The position numbers and the translations under genes were made by a program. Shown in pieces: positions 8,717 to 17,358 of a stretch of DNA of 35,429 bases (the first letter of the stretch is position 1; each line of letters starts with the position of its first letter). The notes under the pieces were generated by a model. The model saw nothing but the letters and a program-made list of their open reading frames with translations, did not search any database and had not been told where the DNA came from. This DNA comes from Candidatus Poseidoniaceae archaeon (lineage in GTDB: Archaea; Thermoplasmatota; Poseidoniia; Poseidoniales; Poseidoniaceae): positions 1-35,429 of the forward strand of contig JAPKFC010000012.1 of the NCBI GenBank assembly GCA_028821785.1. Reading direction: 5' to 3'.

Positions 8717-11700
8717 CTTTGGTCCTCCAGTTCGAGACGCATGGCCACACCTAAACTCTTCATTTCGTCTAGTAGCAGCTTGAATGCATATGATGTTTGT
8801 ACTTTGTAAACTTCAGCTCCATCACCATGTATAGGGCTGACGTATGTTCTACGTTTTGGATCGTACCAAGCGATGTGACCGGATTCGGCACATACATACA
8901 TCTCAATACCATCTGATTCATCGAGTAGACGGTCTTTGATAACCATTGAAGCACCGTGTGCAATCAAACAATCACGTTCCATCTCACCAAATCGCAGACC
9001 TCCTTGACGAGCACGACCTTCGGTCGGCTGACGTGTTAGAATTTGAACACGGCCACGAGAACGAGCGTGTATCTTGGAAGATACAAGGTGGTGAAGGCGT
9101 TGGTAGAAAATACAACCTACGAAGATATCAGCAGGGTATTCTTCTCCTGTTTCTCCATTGATCATCAATTCACGGCCGGTGTGGTTTAGGCCATTACGGA
9201 CTAATCCATCACGTAGGCTGGATTCTTTTTCTCCACGGAAAGCAGTACCGTCAACACGGCGTCCTTCCATAGCACCAACTTTACCACCAATCATTTCCAA
9301 TACGTGAGCAACCGTCATTCGTGACGGAATAGCGTGCGGATTTATGATTAGATCTGGAACTACTCCATCAACTGTGAATGGCATGTCTTCAGATTCTACA
9401 AGACGTCCAATAACACCCTTCTGTCCGTGACGACTTGCAAACTTGTCACCAACTTCAGGAATCTTTTGGCTACGAACCATTACACGAACAAGTCGACCTG
9501 AGTCAAGAGATTCTGTAACATATACATTGTCAACCCAACCTTTCTCGCCATGACGAACTAGCATAGAGGATTCTCTACGCTCTTGAGCGGTAAGGAATGC
9601 TCCACCTGTTGATTCTTCTAAGAATCTAGGAGGGCTGGTCTTACCAACGAGGACATCGCCACCGGACAATTCGATTTCAGGCATAGGCAAACCATCATCT
9701 TCTAGATGATTATATGCATCAGGCGACTTCATTCCCTTTACTTCTTGTAAAGATGAACCTGGCTTCTCAATCAATTCTTCTTGACCACCTGGGAATCTTC
9801 TTCGCTCAGCATTGTAAGTTCTGTTAAATGTTGAACGTCCTAGAGCACGGTCTACAGAACCCTTGTTCATGATAACAGCGTCTTGCATATTGTATCCATG
9901 AAGAGACATAATTGCAACGATGTAGTTTTGACCACCTGGACGGTCGTCAAAATTTGTTGTTGTCATTGCACGAGTACGTGTAATTGAACGATGAGGGTAG
10001 TGCAGAATATGCGCACGTGTATCTGGCCGTAGACGGTAGTTAGAGCTAGGAAGTCCTAGAGATTGCTTAACCATTGCAGTTCCACCAGTAACACGAGGTG
10101 TTGAGTTGTGTTCTGGATAAGGAATCAATGAAGCACATACTCCATGAATCAATTGTGGATCAATTTCAACGTGAGTATGTTCCTCAGTATACAACAATGG
10201 TACATTCAAAGTTGCTTCTTCCCATGAACCGTTTGGCATGCGAACACGAGCGAGTAATTCTGCTTCGGTGGAGCCAGGGACTCCGAGATTAATCCACTTG
10301 ATTTCTTCATTGGTCACCAATCTTCCCTTTAGTGGGCCATCTTCAACCATTTCTGGAGTGATAAATGGGCGAGGTGCAATATACAAATCCTCTTCTTCCT
10401 CTGCGTCAACCCATTCAACGATTCCTTCGTTAACCAATTCCTTGAATGACATCTTACCTGTGCGGAGAGATTCCAAGTGGTCATTGGTTAAACGCGGTGT
10501 ACCATCATATAGAATTAACAGAGGTCTTAGAATACGGCCTTTGTCAGTATTGATGAAAATATCACTATTCGCTTTATCGAATCTAATGGATACTTCTGCT
10601 GGAATAACACCACGACGACGTGCAGATTTGAAGTGTCTAACTAAGTTTGCACCACGCTTATGAACACCATAAATGTCACCATTTACGTGAATTCGGTCAC
10701 CGCTGGTCCAGTCATCAGGTTGAACAACATCTAGTTCATCAAGACGCTCACGTACTTCGGTCTCATCAATATTTTCTGAGATGTCAATCATTTGAGCTGC
10801 GTTCTTTACCAAACCACAGTTTTGACCTTCAGGTGTCTCATTTGGACATAGACGGCCCCACTGTGTTGGGTGCAGGTCACGTGCTTCGAAGTGAGGTTGG
10901 CTGCGAACTAGTGGAGAAGTTACACGGCGCATGTGAGATAGTGCTGCTAGGTATGTTGTACGGTCTAGAAGTTGTGAAACACCAGAACGACCACCGACCC
11001 AGTTTCCTGTAGCCAATGCGTGCATAATCTTTGAAGTTAGAACATCTGGACGAAGGCAAGATGTGATCTTTAATTCTCGCTTGCGGTTGTGATGGCGCTC
11101 AAGTTGATACTTTAAGTCACGAGCAAGTTGCCCAGACGACACACGGAATAGATCTTCAATCAAGTCACCGGCAAGACGAACACGCTTGTTTGCATAGTGG
11201 TCCTTGTCGTTTGGTTCACTGTTGTTCATTGCCATTTCTAACACTTGACGGACGATTCTTCCAAGGAAGATAGCCTTCTTCTTACGATCCTCTGTTTGGT
11301 CACCCAAGTGAGGAAGAAGTTCTCTATCCAATAGTTGGTTAACACGTGCCTCTCGGTATTCACGTTGTTGACCTGCAGCGAATTTCTTCTGAAGCCATTC
11401 ATGTGATTCTGGGGTATTGGTAACCGCATACTCTTCGTTGTCGTTTACTTCGTTGATATTTGCAACGATATACTTGAAAGTCTCTGTTGGACCTGCGATA
11501 GCTTGGAACACTTCTTGGTCATTTTCAATTCCCAGTGCACGCATTAGCATTACTACTGGAATTGGTGTTGTTCCTACTGTACTAATCTTAACCATCAACA
11601 TTCCATCACGACGCTTTTCAACAGTCAATGGCTTTCTCATACCATCTTTCTGTGAGAAAATCTTAGCAACTTCAGTCTTCTTTACTGAACGCTTATTGAT

Positions 11701-12321
11701 TTCAACTGTAACTCTGTTAGGTGCTAGGTCTTCCATTGAGATTAGAACACGTTCTGTTCCGTTGATAATGAAATAGCCACCAGGGTCTAGTGGGTCTTCT
11801 CCCTTCTTGCGCAACAAGTCCTTCCACAAGTCAGCGTCTTCGCTAGAAGTTGTAGGGTCGAGTACTCGATCATTGATGATGTGCTCTGGATGTAGATTAC
11901 ATCTGCTAGAACGGATCATAATAGGCATATTTCCAACTACAACACTCTCTTCGAGAGGAGATGGTATCCCACTGCGGTATATTTGGAAATTAATTGAAAC
12001 AGGAGACATGTATGTCAACTTCCTCAAACGGCATTCCATTGGAGTAGATTCCATATTTGCACCATTTGCTTCACGAATTGTTGGCTTTCCAAGTTTGATG
12101 TTTTTCAAACGAATGACTATTTCTTGGTCAACTACATCGAGTTTGATGTATCCGCCTTCATCATCATCGATTTCCTCGTCGGTTCCGACGCGGATATTAC
12201 GGATGATCTTCTCCATACGTGATATAGTGCTGTCTCCCGCAGGAATACAGTCGTTATATGACGCTAATTGATGATTTACTAAACTGCGCTCTTTGAAAAA
12301 TGATTGAATTATTTCTTGCAT
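8713..12321 (-). CDS. rpoB: DNA-directed RNA polymerase subunit B (single chain)
   Basis: This is the second-largest polymerase subunit. It is unsplit, at 1202 residues, whereas methanogens and haloarchaea usually have B'' and B' separately. Family landmarks include GRLCPNETPEGQNCG, the MSLHGYNMQDAVI region and GDKFASRHGQKGVIG, the last with the active-centre lysine. The reading frame can be read from a GTG at 12330, but ATG 12321 is preferred because GGGAGGTG lies at normal spacing before it. The C-terminal zinc element is degenerate: where most archaeal B subunits have two CxxC pairs, this one reads CAES (1144-1147) and SPIH (1162-1165). The conserved tail SYAFKLLLDEMKSLG follows in frame, so this is not a frameshift. 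Confidence 0.97.
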   Translation of the reverse strand: MQEIIQSFFKERSLVNHQLASYNDCIPAGDSTISRMEKIIRNIRVGTDEEIDDDEGGYIKLDVVDQEIVIRLKNIKLGKPTIREANGANMESTPMECRLRKLTYMSPVSINFQIYRSGIPSPLEESVVVGNMPIMIRSSRCNLHPEHIINDRVLDPTTSSEDADLWKDLLRKKGEDPLDPGGYFIINGTERVLISMEDLAPNRVTVEINKRSVKKTEVAKIFSQKDGMRKPLTVEKRRDGMLMVKISTVGTTPIPVVMLMRALGIENDQEVFQAIAGPTETFKYIVANINEVNDNEEYAVTNTPESHEWLQKKFAAGQQREYREARVNQLLDRELLPHLGDQTEDRKKKAIFLGRIVRQVLEMAMNNSEPNDKDHYANKRVRLAGDLIEDLFRVSSGQLARDLKYQLERHHNRKRELKITSCLRPDVLTSKIMHALATGNWVGGRSGVSQLLDRTTYLAALSHMRRVTSPLVRSQPHFEARDLHPTQWGRLCPNETPEGQNCGLVKNAAQMIDISENIDETEVRERLDELDVVQPDDWTSGDRIHVNGDIYGVHKRGANLVRHFKSARRRGVIPAEVSIRFDKANSDIFINTDKGRILRPLLILYDGTPRLTNDHLESLRTGKMSFKELVNEGIVEWVDAEEEEDLYIAPRPFITPEMVEDGPLKGRLVTNEEIKWINLGVPGSTEAELLARVRMPNGSWEEATLNVPLLYTEEHTHVEIDPQLIHGVCASLIPYPEHNSTPRVTGGTAMVKQSLGLPSSNYRLRPDTRAHILHYPHRSITRTRAMTTTNFDDRPGGQNYIVAIMSLHGYNMQDAVIMNKGSVDRALGRSTFNRTYNAERRRFPGGQEELIEKPGSSLQEVKGMKSPDAYNHLEDDGLPMPEIELSGGDVLVGKTSPPRFLEESTGGAFLTAQERRESSMLVRHGEKGWVDNVYVTESLDSGRLVRVMVRSQKIPEVGDKFASRHGQKGVIGRLVESEDMPFTVDGVVPDLIINPHAIPSRMTVAHVLEMIGGKVGAMEGRRVDGTAFRGEKESSLRDGLVRNGLNHTGRELMINGETGEEYPADIFVGCIFYQRLHHLVSSKIHARSRGRVQILTRQPTEGRARQGGLRFGEMERDCLIAHGASMVIKDRLLDESDGIEMYVCAESGHIAWYDPKRRTYVSPIHGDGAEVYKVQTSYAFKLLLDEMKSLGVAMRLELEDQR

Positions 12322-12336
12322 GATAGACACCTCCCC

Positions 12337-12987
12337 TCAGTTACCCTCTACGATTAGACGGTATGCAACAGACTTGCCAGCCGACGGGGATCGGCGGACA
12401 ACTTTGATAACGCGGTCGGCAATCCAACCAGCAGGAAGAGGTGTGTGGTCTGCATCAGCAGCCAAGTCGGCCATGTCTGCAATTTCAGCGATTTCTTTAA
12501 TCGCTTGAACAGCAGGGTCGGAAATCAAGATCTTTGGAAGAAGTTCCTTTGCTAGACGAGGCAATTCAGTTTCCTCGTCCATTTCAACAATATTCCAAGG
12601 TGCTAGGTGCTCGCTTTCTATTGCGAATTGTTCCTCAGCTGAGATATTTGCTTTGCCGACTAATTCTTGGTGCGGCACTAATACGTGATTCAATGCATTG
12701 AATCTAGAAGTAATTTCTGGTCGGTCGAAATCATCAACAGTCTTTGCACGAATTGTAATTTTCTTGCTCTTCTTTGCTGCCCTACGACGAGAACCTTGTT
12801 CTGCGATAACAGACATTACATTGGTAAATTGCTCAGAATCTTTGGAAACACCTAGTACTGCAGCAATCTCATCAGAAGATAGACCCTTGATATCGGTCAT
12901 ATTTCTGTCGGTTGCTAACTTGTGGGCGAACTCTTCGGAGACTCCCAGTTCCATTAATCGCTTTTTTGTTGCGCTCTTTACTACCAT
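12337..12987 (-). CDS. rpoH: DNA-directed RNA polymerase subunit H with long N-terminal extension
   Basis: RpoH (the Rpb5 C-terminal domain equivalent) is normally about 80 residues. Here the recognisable part is the last 120 or so: FNALNHVLVPHQELV, LPKILISDPAVQAI and VRRSPSAGKSVAYRLIV. It is preceded by about 80 residues that begin MVVKSATKKRLMELG and closely match the start of RpoA'' in this window, followed by a basic linker (RRRAAKKSKK). The open frame extends to 13026, but the shared motif sets the start at ATG 12987. GGGG about 11 bases upstream may be a weak ribosome site. It lies directly upstream of rpoB, the usual archaeal order, and about 50 bases after tRNA-Lys. Confidence 0.92.
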   Translation of the reverse strand: MVVKSATKKRLMELGVSEEFAHKLATDRNMTDIKGLSSDEIAAVLGVSKDSEQFTNVMSVIAEQGSRRRAAKKSKKITIRAKTVDDFDRPEITSRFNALNHVLVPHQELVGKANISAEEQFAIESEHLAPWNIVEMDEETELPRLAKELLPKILISDPAVQAIKEIAEIADMADLAADADHTPLPAGWIADRVIKVVRRSPSAGKSVAYRLIVEGN

Positions 12988-13035
12988 GTCAAGTCCCCGT
13001 GCCCCGTTTGTACCCTCGCCTGCCACCCTTTCAGG

Positions 13036-13109
13036 CGGGCCTGACGGGGTTCGAACCCGCGACCATCGGATTAAAAGTCCGACGCTCTACCTGACTGAGC
13101 TACAGGCCC
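13036..13109 (-). tRNA. tRNA-Lys (UUU anticodon)
   Basis: The minus strand gives a complete cloverleaf. The seven-base acceptor arms (13103-13109 and 13037-13043) pair perfectly, the D-arm reads TAGCTCAG, and the T-arm has GGTTCGAACCC. The anticodon stem TCGGA/TCCGA encloses the loop CTTTTAA, with the anticodon at 13073-13075. There is no intron. The discriminator is G at 13036 and the next bases read CCT, so CCA is not encoded and would be added after transcription. It is transcribed toward rpoH and may share its promoter. Confidence 0.95.
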
Positions 13110-13150
13110 AAAGTAGCAACTTGGGCTTTTGGGCCGACTTGCAGACTCCT

Positions 13151-13160
13151 CTTATAACTT
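13151..13160 (-). promoter_or_regulatory. Candidate TATA box for tRNA-Lys / RNA polymerase operon
   Basis: Read on the minus strand this is AAGTTATAAG, about 42 bases upstream of the tRNA-Lys 5' end in otherwise GC-rich sequence. An archaeal TATA box lies about 25 bases before transcription start, which would leave a short 5' leader on the tRNA. No other TATA-like element was seen before rpoH, so this may drive tRNA and polymerase genes together. Confidence 0.45.
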
Positions 13161-13208
13161 GCGGAGCGGGAGAATAGCGCCTCGCAGCGCGAAGCTCGCT
13201 CCCTTAAG

Positions 13209-13245
13209 TGGCTTTGAGTTGGGCGAATATCGCCATCTGAGCCAC
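13209..13245. other. Nested inverted repeat in the rpo / methyltransferase intergenic region
   Basis: Outer arms GTGGCT (13209-13214) and AGCCAC (13240-13245) enclose a perfect inner hairpin GGCGA-ATA-TCGCC (13222-13234). It lies between the divergent tRNA-Lys promoter and the start of the methyltransferase/biotin ligase gene. It could be an operator, an RNA hairpin or a remnant of a structured RNA. The rest of 13110-13306 shows no gene. Confidence 0.4.
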
Positions 13246-13306
13246 TGGGCGCATTTTGTGTTACAAGTTAACAGCCATAAAGGCTTCGTCATATGACCTC
13301 TTCGGG

Positions 13307-14797
13307 ATGGTTATGGCGGACAAGAGACCCTTCGATTTTTCTAGCGCCGAGCAAGAAATCGACCGTTTGAAGCGGCCAATAAAATCAGTTATTTGGCAAG
13401 CCCCAAAGGGGGAATCTTTCACACTCAGTATTCCCCCAACTGTTTACCCCCCTAGAGAAGATACTGACCTTCTTGCTAATGCCATTGTTAGGATCGGTGC
13501 TGGGCGTGGAAAAAGATGTCTTGAAATCGGTTGCGGTAGTGGAGCACTGTCCCTATTAGCCGCTCGCCAAGGATGGAAGGTAAAGGCCTGCGACATCAAC
13601 CCATTTGCGGTGATGGCATCCCGACATTCAGCTGAAATTGCAGATATTGATCTTGATATTCAAGAAGGTGGTCCTGGCCCTAAGGAAGATGGTGAAATAA
13701 ATCAGTGGTCTGGCCAAGAACTGCATGACCTAATCATCTGGAATTTACCATATCTTGGATTGCCAAGTTCGGAAGATGATGTGCTTGGACCATTTGAAGA
13801 AGCCGCATTACTAGACACCGACTCAATTGGACTTGTTTCACGACTAGTAAAAATGATATCCACTGGAAAATTGATGACCCCCACTGGAATGGCTCTTATT
13901 TTAGTTTCAAATAATCAAAGAGGAAACGATACAAAAAGAATTTGCCTTCAAAATGGCTTGTCGTGCCGTGAATTTTCAAGCAAGCAATTCGAGGATGGTG
14001 AGGAATTAACCGTATATGCAATTTGGCAACCATTCTCAAATTGCCCAGTTAGCATACTTGATGAAGTTGATTCGACAAACAAAATGTTGCTCGATAATGG
14101 GGGGATAATTGGCGCCTCCATTAAGGCAAAAAAGCAACTTGAAGGGAAAGGGAGGCGAGGACGTACTTGGACTAGCGAGACGAATTCATTTGCAGGTTCT
14201 TGGATTGTTCACGATGGAAAAGGCGAACTGGTCCACTCCGACCTACAGTTGGTGGGTGGGCTTGCTGTTGTTGATGCCATAAGAGCAATTTCAAGCAGTG
14301 AGTGCCATGAACGAATTAGACTCAAATGGCCAAACGATATCCTATTAGAAAATGAATCTGCTGAATGGGCCAAAGTAGCTGGTGTTTTACTTGAAGGGAG
14401 AAGCATTGCATCCGAAATAAGGTTGGTTCTTGGAATCGGGGCTAATATTTTTTCTGCACAACCCTTAGAAAAGCAAGATTTTAAGATCGCAACACTAAAT
14501 CAAAGTCTGAATTTAGATATTGATTTTAATCAATTTTCATCGGTGATTAGTGCGGCTTTATCCTCGCTGCTCGAACAAAGGATCAACATTCCCAATTATT
14601 CCTCTACCAAACTGCTTAAAATCACTTTAGAAGAAATTAACAACACTGTAAGTTCATTGGGCAATCCAATCTATAGAAAGGATGTATGTGAGGTCATTGG
14701 ATTAGATGAAAAGGGTCATCTACGAGTAAAAACTACTTCTGGTGAACTATTGAATCTAGACGAAGGTGAAGATTTAATTTGGCCCAAATATAATTGA
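13307..14797 (+). CDS. Fusion of PrmC/HemK-type methyltransferase and biotin-protein ligase
   Basis: Residues 1-240 (from ATG 13307) form an SAM-dependent methyltransferase. It has YPPREDT (47-53), the SAM loop EIGCGSGALSL (73-83) and NLPY (146-149), in place of the NPPY typical of release-factor glutamine methyltransferases. Residues 247-496 form a biotin-protein ligase of the BirA catalytic type: DSTN (255-258), GKGRRGRTW (280-288), KWPND (340-344), KVAGVLLEG (356-364) and GIGANIF (376-382). The ligase makes biotinyl-AMP and attaches biotin to a carrier lysine; the likely target is the carrier protein at 33295. No N-terminal DNA-binding helix of the BirA repressor type is present. An upstream TTG at 13256 extends the frame but adds nothing conserved; ATG 13313 is also possible. 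Confidence 0.88.
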   Translation: MVMADKRPFDFSSAEQEIDRLKRPIKSVIWQAPKGESFTLSIPPTVYPPREDTDLLANAIVRIGAGRGKRCLEIGCGSGALSLLAARQGWKVKACDINPFAVMASRHSAEIADIDLDIQEGGPGPKEDGEINQWSGQELHDLIIWNLPYLGLPSSEDDVLGPFEEAALLDTDSIGLVSRLVKMISTGKLMTPTGMALILVSNNQRGNDTKRICLQNGLSCREFSSKQFEDGEELTVYAIWQPFSNCPVSILDEVDSTNKMLLDNGGIIGASIKAKKQLEGKGRRGRTWTSETNSFAGSWIVHDGKGELVHSDLQLVGGLAVVDAIRAISSSECHERIRLKWPNDILLENESAEWAKVAGVLLEGRSIASEIRLVLGIGANIFSAQPLEKQDFKIATLNQSLNLDIDFNQFSSVISAALSSLLEQRINIPNYSSTKLLKITLEEINNTVSSLGNPIYRKDVCEVIGLDEKGHLRVKTTSGELLNLDEGEDLIWPKYN

Positions 14798-14807
14798 TTT
14801 GGTATAA

Positions 14808-15338
14808 TTAAACATCTATTTCTGCATCAATAATTTCCTCTTTGGAACTTTCTAGCTCCTTCTCTTCTTTACGCTTATACAAACCAAAAACCAGTAGTAA
14901 AATTCCTAGTGGATATACGATCTTATCCAACATACTTTGTCTATCGATTGAAATGAATGCTTCGGTAATGCTAGTATTATCTTCCCCATTAACAGAAATA
15001 ACGAGGTTGTAGTCCTTACTAGATTCCACCTCGAAAACATATTTTTCTTCAGAACCCTCAGCCATTACAATTTCTTCTACAACCTCTCCTTCTAGACTAA
15101 TTGTCACCGTTGTTGCATTTGATGCACTGAATTGCATATTTATTTCATCACCCTCACTAAGAGAAAGATTCTTGGAATGAGATACATCGTTGCTAAGAGA
15201 TATTGGTTGAGGCCAAGAATGCATAATTAATGAACCAACTAATATCGAAATCGAGACCAATATGAATACATCACTCATCTTCATTGCTGGTGCTGTGCCT
15301 CCGCCGGACATATTGTACGCCACCGGCATTGGCATCAT
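14808..15338 (-). CDS. Hypothetical protein with two membrane segments and an extracytoplasmic beta domain
   Basis: I do not recognise a family. The 176 residues show a hydrophobic segment at about 24-41, a 90-residue segment rich in Ser, Thr, Val and acidic residues that looks like a beta-sandwich outside the cell (about 45-132), and a second membrane helix (about 136-153). The helix is followed by a basic stop (YKRKEEK) and an acidic tail. ATG 15338 is taken as start; MSDVFILV, 20 residues on, is an alternative. It ends 10 bases from the convergent biotin ligase gene and begins 28 bases after the RNase P-like gene, so the two may be co-transcribed. Confidence 0.65.
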   Translation of the reverse strand: MMPMPVAYNMSGGGTAPAMKMSDVFILVSISILVGSLIMHSWPQPISLSNDVSHSKNLSLSEGDEINMQFSASNATTVTISLEGEVVEEIVMAEGSEEKYVFEVESSKDYNLVISVNGEDNTSITEAFISIDRQSMLDKIVYPLGILLLVFGLYKRKEEKELESSKEEIIDAEIDV

Positions 15339-15366
15339 GAAGATAGTGATGCAGGACTGATTGAAA

Positions 15367-15777
15367 TCATCTACGCTCTCTACTTGGCTTAGGTAAATTC
15401 AATCTTTCTCTAATCAAACGTATTTTTCCGCTCATACTAACGCTAAGCATAGAGTATTCGTCATAACCTTGCTCGGTTTCAATCAGTTCTCTAAATTCAC
15501 TTGACACCTCGTGTGGAACCTGAATTATTGCCAATCCTTCATCTCCATTTAAGGAAACTTTTGGTAGAGTTTCTTTTAAGTTAGTATGTGCCAACTCAGC
15601 AGCCTCACTGCCACCATTGTAAAAATCCATAAGTTTTATTTCTTTTTTACTGCCCAAGAATTTTTGTAAGTTATTGACTGTTGTTTGTAACTGGCTTCGT
15701 GTTGTCATCTCAGGCGAAACAGCAACTCCGAACCAGCGCCTCTTACCACGCAGAGCCTTGGTCAGTTTCTTTGCCAT
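15367..15777 (-). CDS. rnp2: Probable ribonuclease P protein component 2 (Pop5/Rnp2 family)
   Basis: The 136-residue basic protein begins MAKKLTKALRGKRRWFGVAV. That resembles the LRxKxRY start of archaeal Pop5, a protein partner of RNase P RNA in tRNA 5'-end maturation. The later pattern also fits: a segment ending FLG, a strand GLAIIQVPHE, and the closing SVSMSGKIRLIRERL. Length is normal for the family. The similarity is weak and was judged by eye, so another small RNA-binding protein is possible. It diverges from the membrane protein gene at 15866 across an 88-base gap that must hold both promoters. Confidence 0.55.
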   Translation of the reverse strand: MAKKLTKALRGKRRWFGVAVSPEMTTRSQLQTTVNNLQKFLGSKKEIKLMDFYNGGSEAAELAHTNLKETLPKVSLNGDEGLAIIQVPHEVSSEFRELIETEQGYDEYSMLSVSMSGKIRLIRERLNLPKPSRERR

Positions 15778-15865
15778 GTATCAAGCCAGAATGCACTCCT
15801 TCAATTAGATTTCATATGAATATTCTTGCCATACACTGAAAATAGAGGACTGATTCCCTAGCAAT

Positions 15866-17356
15866 GTGGCAGATGATATAGAGGCTAATGCCTCCGCAGT
15901 TGAATCTGAAATTGCAATAGAGCAGGGTGTTAATTCAGTTCTTGAGGAATTATCTAGTCAAAAAACTTCAATTTGGGGTCTTATCAAGACACTATTATCG
16001 CCTCAAACACTGCCTCATATCGCACTCATAGTGATTTTTTCAACTACGTTTTACATAATTGCTAGCATTGATAGCCTGACCACATATGCCGCCATGAGTT
16101 TTATTTCTGTTTCCTTTGGATATGCAATTACTGCAGTTCTATCCAATACAGAGTTCGTACAGAAGTTGACAAAACTTCCAAGCAAAGAATTGCATGATTC
16201 GGATGAAGGACAAGCTACTAGTGATCAGGTAAGTAGATTGAAAAGAGTGATTTTTAGTTTCCGAATTTGTATATTCCCATTAGTGATGTCAGTATTTATT
16301 ATGCTTGGACTGATGGTTTTGTTCTCTGGTGACGGCGCACTGTCTGGCTTTGAAGGTGTAATCACATATGCTCTTGCCTCTTTATTCATCATTTGGAGCA
16401 TAGTCCAAGGACGATCATTTGCAAAATGGATCTCTACTATTTCTGTTTCAAATAGGCCTCAATCAACAGAGAAAAGAGGTAAGCCGATGGCACAAGCGAT
16501 CATCCATGGCCTTGCAATTCTTCTAATCGCATTCATTGGAGTATGCATATTCCACTTACTACAAGGAGATGATATCGTACCATGGAAAATACTGATTGCT
16601 AACTTCCCTTATCTAGCTGCAACTTTGGGATTACATGTTTTTGCTGTTATTTGGTCATGGAAATCAAGAGTTGCTGCATCTCGATATGTTGCAACATCTG
16701 CATTTACTTGGAAATGGACCTTAATGGCTCAAGCCTTCATTACCTGGCACGCACTAACAATTTGGCGCCATTCTGAATGGGCACCGATGGCAGCAAATGG
16801 TGCTGAATTGTTCATTGAAGAAATCATACTGATGATATTCACGGTATTCATGGCAATATGGACTCTTACTTCACGCGGCATTAAATCTAAATTACCATTA
16901 TTTAATCAAAATAATGCTCTTCCTTGGGGATTGGCATTCGGATATGCCTACGCAGGATCAGTTGCTATGCTAACAGTGGTTCTCAATGAAATAACCGTTG
17001 TTATGATGGCTGGACATTTGGTAGTAATATTAACTGTATTATGGATGCAACGTTCAGTATTAGCAAGTCTTGTAGAGAATAGAGACCAAGATATTGAAAT
17101 TAAGCGGATAACTAAATCTGTATTTGATAAAAAGGCTGCAAAATCTGAAGAATTATCAGAAGACATTGGTTCACAAGAAGTTGAAGAAATTACTGAAATT
17201 ACTGAAATAGATGACCTAACTGAAATTGTTGAAGAAGATACTCAAGAAATGGAAGGTAACTGGCAACAAGATTCCACCACTGAATGGGGCAAACCAGTAG
17301 AATCGATCAGTGATGACGTTGAATGGAATTCTGATGTCATAGAATTAGATGACTGA
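15866..17356 (+). CDS. Multi-pass membrane protein with acidic cytoplasmic tail
   Basis: I do not recognise a family. The 496 residues begin with a soluble acidic stretch of about 45 residues. About ten hydrophobic helices follow between residues 45 and 405, in pairs separated by short loops. The last 80 or so residues are highly acidic, with repeated EITEI-like units (EEITEITEIDDLTEIVEED). Start is GTG 15866; the ATG two bases before it is in another frame. It could be a transporter or a membrane scaffold; no transporter signature or ATPase motif is visible. It ends two bases before the convergent FtsZ-like gene. Confidence 0.7.
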   Translation: MADDIEANASAVESEIAIEQGVNSVLEELSSQKTSIWGLIKTLLSPQTLPHIALIVIFSTTFYIIASIDSLTTYAAMSFISVSFGYAITAVLSNTEFVQKLTKLPSKELHDSDEGQATSDQVSRLKRVIFSFRICIFPLVMSVFIMLGLMVLFSGDGALSGFEGVITYALASLFIIWSIVQGRSFAKWISTISVSNRPQSTEKRGKPMAQAIIHGLAILLIAFIGVCIFHLLQGDDIVPWKILIANFPYLAATLGLHVFAVIWSWKSRVAASRYVATSAFTWKWTLMAQAFITWHALTIWRHSEWAPMAANGAELFIEEIILMIFTVFMAIWTLTSRGIKSKLPLFNQNNALPWGLAFGYAYAGSVAMLTVVLNEITVVMMAGHLVVILTVLWMQRSVLASLVENRDQDIEIKRITKSVFDKKAAKSEELSEDIGSQEVEEITEITEIDDLTEIVEEDTQEMEGNWQQDSTTEWGKPVESISDDVEWNSDVIELDD

Positions 17357-17358
17357 GT

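Noticed and set aside
8820-8895. RpoB zinc-site changes as a frameshift or pseudogene
   Set aside because: Flanking residues and the conserved C-terminal helix remain in the same frame and overlap rpoA1 normally.
7899-12271. Plus-strand frames of 120-154 residues opposite rpoA1 and rpoB
   Set aside because: They lie entirely within well-conserved polymerase genes and show no family features.
13209-13260. A second tRNA or tRNA fragment on the minus strand (GTGGCTCAGATGG resembles a D-arm)
   Set aside because: No matching acceptor arm, T-arm or anticodon loop could be placed at the right distance.
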